In this document: positions 55,956 through 64,000 of the stretch, one piece after another | How the letters are laid out: each line of letters opens with the position of its first letter | Position numbering within the stretch: the stretch's first letter is position 1 | Source: Crossaster papposus | Taxonomy: Eukaryota > Echinodermata > Asteroidea > Velatida > Solasteridae | Assembly (NCBI GenBank): GCA_037893245.1 | Contig: JBAIAA010000238.1 | Span: forward strand, 1,178,001 to 1,242,000 | Direction: 5' to 3' | Length of the DNA stretch: 64,000 nucleotides | Made by a program: the position numbers and the translations under genes | The notes under the pieces: generated by a model | The model's database searches: none | Told to the model about the DNA's origin: nothing | What the model saw: the letters and a program-made list of their open reading frames with translations, nothing else

Positions 55956-57847
55956 GAAACCAAAAAGCATGCGAGTAAAATGAGGGTGATGTATACAAGT
56001 TGAAAAAAGGCGGGCACAGTTCGTCCCGTTAAAATATAGTAGTGGCGTCCATTAAACTGCCTGGAATTTGTTTTCTTTTCAGTGTAGTAGATGACTGAGA
56101 CGTGTTAACATCACAGTTATTTCCACACGTGCGGTAATGGAAGTCACTAGTTATGGAATAAACCAAGATACCGAGAAACCAACTAAAAGCGGGCGGGTGG
56201 AAAATTGGAGTGGTTGATAAAGAGTTGAAGAAGGGCACACATAGATGTAATCAAATAACTATAATTACAGCAATTGACCCGTAAACTCACTGAGATTGAT
56301 ATCGGGTTTAGGTCTGTCGTAAAACATATACAGTTCTACATAACAGCGACGTAATGTCGTCACCGTTTTCACGGAGACGTGGATTTTGAAAAGCGTTTTA
56401 GGAGATAATCTCAAGAAGATTTTTTCCTATTTTAAAAGAAAACTGCGAAAAAATACTACTTGCAACAACTTTTGCAGTAAGGAAACCTTCACATAATTCT
56501 ATGAGAGGTGAATTTGTACATGAACCCAGTATTATAACACGGTGTGGTTAATTGGATCATTAATTTAATTAATATAATAATAATAATGGTTTGCTCACAG
56601 ACGCATGTCAAAATAGTTAAATACAGTGTTTTAAAGCAAAATAGTGAATAAATCGAAATCGAACATTAATGATAATTGTTGAAATGTGTTGCTCTTCGTG
56701 AAAACGGTGACGATTATTATAGTTCATTAAGTATTGACGAGTACCCAGACATGTTTGTTAACAGGCAAATTGTAGCCGAATGTGTTTATTTATTGGGACT
56801 CTAACTAACTCCCATAAATAAATTCACCAAAATCAACCTTTGGGTTTATTAAAAGACACGTATTTCCGACACCTAAGGCACAGATATTAAAATTCGAAAC
56901 CAAAATTGTTCTAAGTGTACAATATATTACAGTGTTTTGGGGAATTACGCATTATACACTTGGTTAAGTGGGCCCACAGCCACACTTGGAATATGGGTGA
57001 GGTAATGTCTGGAATTGGGTGTATACTTATAGAACACTAAGAACAGTTTTTCTGTATTAAATCCAACTGTTTATGTAAGGACACAGCGAGCACTGTTAAT
57101 ATAAAGGTTGTTTCTCATGGTCTTAGATCCTGTTTTCAACCCAGCACTTTTTCGCGCAAAACAGATGTATCACAATTTACGTAATTAGCTTGTGTTCACT
57201 CATGCGTGACATGTTGAGTATGTGCACTTGCACAAAAAAGCACTGCACCATTGTCTATCAACCTATGTAAAGGGATTTGCACATTTGTTTAGAATATTAA
57301 TTTTAGGGAATTTTTTCAAAGTGGGACATTTTTGGGGATACACCCTGTATATTAACCATGTATAACAGTAGAGTAGACACCTTGTTTATAGAGAGCTGCA
57401 CGTATTTATGGTGTGCATTATTTGACATTTAATCATTAAAATAGAGATAACGTATTAGAAGAAATCATACATTGTAGCTCGAGGCTAGAAATGGAATAAT
57501 ATATTATACGATCAGCCGAGTAAAAGTCACTTTGATTTCGTTGTGTAAGATGTACCATTTTGGTTTTGTACTCGTTTTTCGCTTTTCTACTCATTTATCA
57601 CTTATTGCCTTTCGTTTGATGCATTAACCATGATAGTTCATCATCACTTTGAGCATTATCTTGTCAGAGGAGTATGGAATTAAAAATTAATTAATTTGTG
57701 TACAACTGCTCTGGAGATTCAGGATTACTCAATGGATGGAATAAATGAAAGGCATGCATACAATGTGTTTGCGGTTTAGTAACGGACAGTGTCATTCGTT
57801 GGATCTACACAGCCGAAATCCTTTGTTGTTGTCTCGTGTATAATTAG

Positions 57848-58210
57848 GTGGCGTTTTTTGGAACACGATTGGAACACGCGTGTGCAGCAGCATGTGACCT
57901 TGTGATTGCTAGACAGCGTCTGGTCACCACACTCACAATCGTCTTGGGAGCTATTATCGTCCTATGGACACCAGACTACATAACTGTTGTCCTTTGCTTG
58001 TTTCGCACAGACACTAGTCCTTTGCCATACTGTCATTCAGAGACTAATGTATATATCGGCGGAATCTTAGAACAAAATTTATATTTAAACTCTGTCATTA
58101 ATCCAATCATCTATGAGTTGAAATACAAGAAATTTAGACAGGGTCTTAAAGTAGCCTTTTTCAAAAGGCGGGGCAATAATAGAGTTGGCATTGAGATGGT
58201 ACCATTGTGA
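57848..58210 (+). pseudogene. Rhodopsin-class GPCR last exon (TM6-TM7), isolated
   Basis: An open stretch directly after GTATAATTAG: basic end of loop 3 (IARQRLVTT), TM6 LTIVLGAIIVLWTPDYITV with LWTP in place of CWxP, then YCHSETNVYIGG and TM7 NLYLNSVINPIIYELKYKKF. The tail ends EMVPL and TGA at 58208-58210. No TM1-TM5 sequence lies upstream in the window. It may be the last exon of a gene split by the array or, more likely, a carried-along relic, since copy 4 has a rearranged piece and copies 1 and 2 have lost it. Confidence 0.7.
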
Positions 58211-58391
58211 AATTATATAATGGTTCAATGAATTTCTATTACAGTTAGTTAATAAATACCTAGGAGAGTTCGAAGCTTCTGATTGGTCGAGACTCGATCA
58301 CGTGGAGGGTATTATCACGCAGTAATTGACCGGGCTTTCAAAAATTGAAGCAAATTCACTGCTATTTCCTAAATAAAAAGGTATTTATTAA

Positions 58392-58548
58392 AGGAAATAA
58401 CAGGGTGAGGACCCGGTCATTACTGCATGCGTGATAATTGACCGGGTTGGGCGATGACCGCTGGTAATACGAGGTCTATAACCATTGGTCATCGCCCAAA
58501 CCGGTCAATTATCACGCAGTAATGACCAGGTCCTCACCCTGTTATTTC
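58392..58548. repeat. Hairpin H3, copy in spacer 5 with paired changes
   Basis: The left arm reads GGAAATAACAGGGTGAGGACC and the right arm GGTCCTCACCCTGTTATTTC. Three positions differ from copies 1 and 4 in both arms so that pairing is kept. Confidence 0.8.
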
Positions 58549-60164
58549 ATAAATAACATATTTCAGACCAGTAGTGCTGTGTGGATGTTTCGCAAAGTTT
58601 GCCCAAGATTTTGTTTGGTTATGTAGGGAGACCAAGTGCGCCCTCTGTTTGTGTATGCCTACAAGTTTTGCAATTAGTGATTTGCATGTTTGAATAAAAC
58701 ACATAAGGTGACCTTTGTGCTTCCCGCGCAAAGGCAACTTGTAGCAAGTTTTCTTCTGCGGGCTTCGAACAGAGATGACCAACATTATTAGGTCTAGAAA
58801 TTCCTTCGATTTTCTAGGGAGCATGGCTCTGGCCATGCTCCAAATGTAAACCATGTGAGAGGGTAACTATCATAAAAACTCCCAGTGAGTAATATTGTAG
58901 TTTGTGTGATATTTTTGATAGAATTAATTGAGACTTTTCGCGACCGTGTATTTCATTATTCATAATTGTATTATCAGATTGTAGCGTAGGTACATGTAAT
59001 GTGCAGCGTGACATTTGACCTTCATTTTATTGTACCTAACTTACGGCCTTTGATAATACTGTGTATTTATAAAATAAGTGTTTTCTTGTACAATTATATG
59101 CAGGAGACAGTCGTAAATATACATAGCCTCTGGTTTATTGCATATTTTGTTGAATGCTCGTCCGCTTTAACTAGAGGACCGTTCCTCCTTCCTTCCCCCT
59201 TTAATGACGTGGGTATGGTCCGCTACAGTTAGCAGAAGAATGTTTTTGAACAAAACCCATAATTTGTTCATTATTCTTAAACCAAGAAAAGTACATACCT
59301 TTACAGAGGTTTTTTTATGAATAGCTCATCTAAATAGTACTTTAACCGGCCCCCTAAAACAAAATTCCAACCTGAATTTTAGCATCCCTAAATAATGTTG
59401 ATGTTGCCAGCAAAAAAAAGTCTGAAGATGTCCTAATTAGCATATTTCCATGATGATTTTTAACAGCAAAAACAGCAAAAATCGATTCAGCACCCCAACA
59501 AATCACAATTTTGCCACCAGTATCACCAACATCGGTTCATTAGGTACTGAGATATTACACTTAATTATGCACACGGCAGCCATCTTGGAAATATGCAAAT
59601 TAGGATATCACAAGGCAATTTTTGTCTTTAAAATTCTTTAATAAGATGTCCTAGGGCTGCCAAAAGAAAATCATCTCGGAGTTTTGTTTTAAATCTATAC
59701 TCAAGTGTGTGCATTTTCATTTGAAAGTAATGGACACTGGTAGTGGTACCAGTGAGAATAAATCAGAGTAATAATAATATTAACAAAACCGACACTTGCG
59801 ATTTTTGCTATTTAGTCCCCAATCTGTCGTTCTAGAGCAAAAATAACTCCCAAATATTGTTTTTTAATGTAGCTAGACACTTAGGGAGACACTGAAATGT
59901 CTCCCTAAGTGTCACTGTCTTCTTATTACCTAAACACTTACGCTAATTTGTCTCCCTATAAGTACTCATTTAGTGAAATATTCAAAACACAAATGCAGCA
60001 GTAAAAAATATATATTTCCACAGCATGTACACAGTGATGCTGAAGTCTAAAATACGATCTTAACATTTATTATCTTAAACAAATAAAATAATAATAATAA
60101 TTCTAAAAGATAATACAATTTATCATTTAAAAAAGAAAAAGAAAAAAAGGAGTTAGTGTAGTGT

Positions 60165-60700
60165 TAGTTTACATAATGATGGGGCTTCATCTATTCAAGA
60201 ACAAACATGGAGTTTTACCCGTGGTTCGAAATTCTTCAAAACATTTGTTGTTAGTTTTGGTTTCACCATTTTGGACACGTTTTCGTTTTAGAAAATTTAT
60301 CGCAGCATACACTCATTATGATTACTTGACTAGACAACAAAAGGGTTATTTTTACATGTGTGATTAAATGCGCACCGTACCAAGGTGTACCGTTTCGCTA
60401 AGAAAACACGCTGACATGGAACAGGTATCATGAGGGGAGAACTTCTATTCTTATCCATACAAACTAGGCAACTAGGCAAACTCGGGATGATGTCTAGAGA
60501 TGAAACCCGCCTGTTTATTACATACAGGCAAACAATAGACGCTAATCGATAGAGTATCTCGATATTAAAAAGGCAGTTCGGCTGGAAAATTGTAAACTAC
60601 ATTTATTAAATTGACATTCCATGCGAACCAATTCCACACAATATAGCTATTGTTGCGGTTACTGTGGACACCTAGGACGACAATTTTGTAGACGTTAAAT
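60165..60700 (+). promoter_or_regulatory. Extra copy of the array upstream region without exon 1
   Basis: A direct duplicate of 61526-62045 (TTCAAGAACA...GGACGACAATTTTGTAGACG) including a TATA-like TATTAAAAA at 60563-60571. It breaks off into a G run (60707-60721) before exon 1, so copy 6 has two promoter-like regions in tandem. Confidence 0.55.
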
Positions 60701-61080
60701 TGGGGGGAGGGGGGGGGGGGAGTGTTCGAAAAGTGAGGTTCTTGCAATAATTGCCTGCCAGCAATCGTTGGAAATTGATACAAAATCCCACTTAAGCAAA
60801 TCCTAGCAAAAGCAATTGCTATTTTGTATGTATTCGGCCCAGTGTCCGAGTGATTATCAGTCCCACACGAACACTTTAATCGGTTTCGACCCACACATTA
60901 CACTTGTAACCACAAAGGGTACATGTCATTAATACTGCACTCTACTAACACCACCTAAAGTCCATTGCACGAGGGATTATACAAACGAACGAGCATTGAT
61001 TAGTTAACCACCATTAAACCAACCGTGCTTATTAATTACCTTCTGAAAACGATGCTACATATTATATAACGTTGTTTGAA

Positions 61081-61330
61081 GAACCCCAGCCAATTAGGCC
61101 AAATAAAAAGAAAACATGTTTAGCGTCATGCCTTTTTTTAAAGGAAGGAGGAGGCCTTTTTTTTTTTTTTTTTAAATGGCCGCTTGACACATTTTAATGC
61201 GAGTCATGTAGTGAACATGTCGCACCCTATCTTCCTATTTAAAATTAAAACATGGCTCACCCATGATTAAAAAATCAAAATTCATGTGGGTCGATCATGT
61301 ATGTACCATACACGTCACACCCTAGCATTC
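61081..61330 (-). repeat. Inverted piece of the unit spacer
   Basis: Reverse complement of about 5400-5660 (CATGACGCTAAACATGTTTT, GTGAGCCATG, GACATGAATTTTG). It sits between the two promoter-like copies. Confidence 0.65.
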
Positions 61331-61904
61331 CCATTAAACAAATATATATTTCAACAGCATGTACACAGTGATGCTGAAGTCTAAAATACGATCTTAACAT
61401 TGTATTATTATTATTTATTTATTTTTTTATTTTTTTAAAGATAATAAAATTTATCATTTTTTTCAAAAAGAAAAGAAAAAAGAGGCGGCCTTCAAAAAGA
61501 AAGCGGGCGGTGTTTTATTTGGCCTTACCTTACCTCAAGAACAAACATGGAGTTTTACCCGTGGTTCAACATTCTTCAAAACATTTGTTGTTAGTTTTAG
61601 TTTCACCATTTTGGACACGTTTTCGTTTTAGCAAATTATTTATCGCAGCAAACACTCATTATGATTACTTGACTAGACCACAGAAGGGTTATTTTTTACA
61701 TTTGTAATTAAAGGCGCACCGTACCAAGGTGTACCGTTTCGCTAAGAAAACACGCTGACGTGGAACAGGTAATGAGGGGAAAACTTCAATTCTTATCCAT
61801 ACAAACTAGGCAACTAGGCAAACACGGGGTGATGTCTAGAGATAAAACCCGCCTGTTTATTACGTGCAGGCAAACAATAGACGCTAATCGATAGAGTATC
61901 TCGA

Positions 61905-61913
61905 TATTAAAAA
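61905..61913 (+). promoter_or_regulatory. Weak TATA-like box of copy 6
   Basis: TATTAAAAA in the conserved block, 217 bp before the ATG. It has lost the TATAAA of copies 2, 4 and 5. Confidence 0.35.
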
Positions 61914-62121
61914 GGCAGTTTGGCTGGAAAATTGTGAGCGACATTTATTAAATTGACAATCCATGCAAACCAATTCTACACAATAGCCATTGTTACGGTT
62001 ACTATAGACACTTAGGACGACAAACGGTAATTTTGTAGATGTGATCAATGCTCATCATACCGTACAAGGTAGTGGTGCGGTTTCTGTTTTGGATACCAAA
62101 GTGAGAAACTGCTGGCTGGAA

Positions 62122-62326
62122 ATGAAAAACCCGCGTAAAATGTTGGTGTTGGTTTTAGCTTTTGGGTTTCTTAGTTCCCTCTCTTTGCAACCCGTACGAG
62201 GGAAGATGTGTAGCGCCATGATCAAGGCTGCTGCCGGTGATAATCTGACCACGCTTCGTGACAAGGCTTTCGCGGCTTTCAGAACCGAGTGCCGTGGTAA
62301 ACTGAATTCAGAGAAAACTGGAAATG
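62122..62326 (+). CDS. Copy 6, exon 1 with substitute splice donor
   Basis: MKNPRKMLVLVLAFGFLSSL...CSAMIKAAAGDNLTTLRDKA, as in the other copies up to CRGK. A deletion then joins a stretch equivalent to 49137 on, giving LNSEKTGN in place of RGNLNDTK. The usual T|GTAAGT donor is gone, but G|GTTAGT at 62327 leaves an exon of the same 205 nt and the same phase 1. The frame otherwise stops at TAG (62329-62331). Whether the new donor is used cannot be seen from sequence. Confidence 0.65.
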
Positions 62327-62331
62327 GTTAG

Positions 62332-63850
62332 TGGTTAATTCTAGCATGTTGCTACATAACAAATCGGGAGCTAAGCATGGCGGGCACTATAAAACAGTCT
62401 TATTAGAAGACTATGTACAACTTTTGAGTCTAAACCTCTATAACAGAATTTTGCAGACAAAACCAATATTTTCTAAAATACCACGATTGCCAACATTATT
62501 GAAAAACAATTAATATTGTTCTTATGGATCATTATCAACAATTGTTTTTCAAAAGGATCAAGCAAAGGCGTTTTTTCTGTAGTAAATTTAGAAATGTAAT
62601 TTGTAATTATTAAATGTAAATATAGAAAAACATTACGCCATGTACGAAGGTTCTTTTTTTTCAATACGGTAAATATTATCGTCTGATTCCCTTCTTTTTC
62701 TTACTTTTTAAATTTCCGACTCTTGTTCTCTATTTCTCATATCATTCGTTCTCACTTTTCAATCATCCATGATTCGAACCTAACCCAGTCAGTAGTGTAG
62801 AGTGCGTATTTAACCTAATTTTTCGACGGATGGAGGATCATGATCATCATCGATAATCAGATCGGTAAACCTCGCCGAAGATCACGAGAGGGAGGTGTGT
62901 CTGGAACTAGATTAGGCCATGGATTAATGGGTTAATCGATAAGAGACATCCGGGATTTGTCTCCGATGGCCGGGACATCGGGTGACCGCCCGATACCCCC
63001 TCTCCGCCCGGCGCCCGGCGGAAATGTGACTGTGGCATAAAGTATTGCGCTAGATATCCTGTAATTGTTCCAAACAATTGAATTTTATTTTAAATAATTC
63101 ACGATCGCCGGACGGCGATCCCGAAAAAAACAAGAACAACATAAGAATAACTAACCGACGCTTGAAAACGAACGCCGTTTTTCTTGGTTTTCTCGGCATC
63201 CATGATTGTCAGTTAAACGATATTTACAAAAAATACAAGCTACATTTATATTATCGATAACGTTACTTTTCTTAGGTGTATATTAATCTCAGTATACATG
63301 AAATAATAATACAAACAACACCATACTTCACTTCAAATTTAAAAACTGTTTATCAATATTGAGCATTTAATATATATCCAGACGTACGTACGTCGTTGTG
63401 AGAAAATAATCTGTTACTGACTGGCGTCGAAAAAATAATAGTAATCATCTTCACCGACATCTTCGTCACTATTATCATATTTTACCTCCGTTTCGGGTTC
63501 CGAATCATCTTTATCGACATCTTTTTCATCACCAATATTTGGCAAAATGGGCAACAAAGAGCAAGAGATGAGCACCAAAATTAGAGAAATTAGCAAAAAA
63601 AGAGCAACAGAATAAGTAAAATTATCAATAAAGAGCAAGAAATGAGTAAAATGTGCAACAAATGAGTAAAATGAGCAAACAAAGGCAAGGAATAAGTAAC
63701 ATGAGCACCAAATGACCGGGAGACTACAATGCGTCAGCGTGCATTGAGTGATGGCTGAACGGATGACTGAACAGACCATTATCCCTCAATCGGGACTATA
63801 GTTTGGTTTGACTGGTCATTTTTGTATTTATATCTTGGGGTGTCACACAG
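62332..63850. other. Intron 1 of copy 6
   Basis: The shortest intron 1 of the array. It contains a reversed MITE A fragment (63040-63225) and a degenerate tandem repeat of AATGAGTAAAATGAGCAAC-type units (about 63540-63715), which creates an open frame on the minus strand. No gene recognised. Confidence 0.55.
63040..63225 (-). repeat. MITE family A fragment
   Basis: Reversed match to the centre of the family (GCGCTAGATATCCTGTAATT, GATCGCCGGACGGCGATC, CATCCATGATTG). Both termini are missing. Confidence 0.65.
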
Positions 63851-64000
63851 CTTGCTCGTTCACTTTGGAGGCGTCCGACCAAGGTATCACGTTCATCTTG
63901 CAGCCGCTGAGGGCGCCGTTTCGGTTGGATTTCGATGTGAAGACAGGCCATAATGCCATAATAAGTCTGGCGGAGGAAAATACAGAAGCGTCCGTCTTTG
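63851..64000 (+). CDS. Copy 6, exon 2 (cut by the window end)
   Basis: Begins after GTGTCACACAG and covers 150 of the expected 159 nt: CSFTLEASDQGITFILQPLR, FRLDFDVKTGHNAIISLAEE. It differs from its paralogues at N and S in HNAIIS. Exon 3 should lie just beyond the window. Confidence 0.8.

Larger units (their letters stand above)
55956..60160. other. Spacer after copy 5
   Basis: Colinear with earlier spacers to about 58900. It includes a stretch at 56890-57840 shared with copy 2 (19170-20165). A 16-bp-arm palindrome (GACACTTAGGGAGACA) lies at 59876-59913. The sequence 59235-60160 is AT-rich and unassigned. Confidence 0.55.

Noticed and set aside
63414-63779. A 121-codon minus-strand frame with hydrophobic middle and acidic end.
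   Set aside because: It is produced by a degenerate tandem repeat (GAGTAAAATGAGCAAC-type) and has no homologue or splice context.

Overview
This looks like a piece of an invertebrate animal nuclear genome. It has introns with GT..AG boundaries, AT-rich spacers, several non-LTR retrotransposons, tRNA-derived SINEs and many inverted-repeat DNA elements. One MITE (12450-12689, termini GGGGCCAATTTCATAGAGC) resembles a repeat I associate with echinoderm genomes. A marine deuterostome, perhaps a sea star or relative, is my tentative guess; the species cannot be fixed from the sequence.

The backbone is a tandem array of six paralogues, all on the + strand and 11-18 kb apart. Each encodes a small predicted secreted protein of about 227-229 aa: a signal peptide and short Cys-containing N-terminal region (exon 1), then one domain of the 'farnesoic acid O-methyltransferase-like' (Methyltransf_FA) type split over exons 2 and 3. 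The domain is recognised by FDVK..DA.I.L, IGGW.NSKS, FWVEYKRG and VGKGG. Copies 4 (36924-43670) and 5 (48881-55955) have all three exons with matching phases. Copy 1 is only exon 3 (210-529), at the window edge. Copy 2 has a deleted exon 1 (5998-6123) but good exons 2 and 3 (17661-18644). Copy 3 has exons 2 and 3 (29418-32090) and no exon 1. Copy 6 has exon 1 with a substitute splice donor (62122-62326), and its exon 2 runs off the end (63851-64000). Each exon 1 lies about 220 bp below a conserved TATA-like box and has an upstream short reading frame.

The spacers and introns are duplicated with the genes, so insertions can be read as occupied versus empty sites inside this window. They include: a 3.4-kb long-inverted-repeat element with TTAA duplications (7803-11167); a decayed endonuclease/reverse-transcriptase element (13330-16212); a second EN-RT element in intron 1 of copy 5 with a 10-bp duplication (49559-52721); a 1.2-kb foldback whose arms carry about a dozen TGACGTCA sites (29804-30981); two copies of a terminal-inverted-repeat element carrying a RecQ-like helicase fragment (27939-29083 and 33085-34544), one of which holds an inverted repeat with telomere-type TTAGGG units at its centre; hAT, piggyBac-like and TA-duplicating MITEs; SINEs; Penelope-like ends with hammerhead-like cores; and fragments of a rhodopsin-class GPCR (45047-45286 and 57848-58210).

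The only plausible working genes are the members of the secreted-domain array. The rest is repeat-driven remodelling of that array, including duplicated or inverted promoter segments (24930-25140, 60165-60700).
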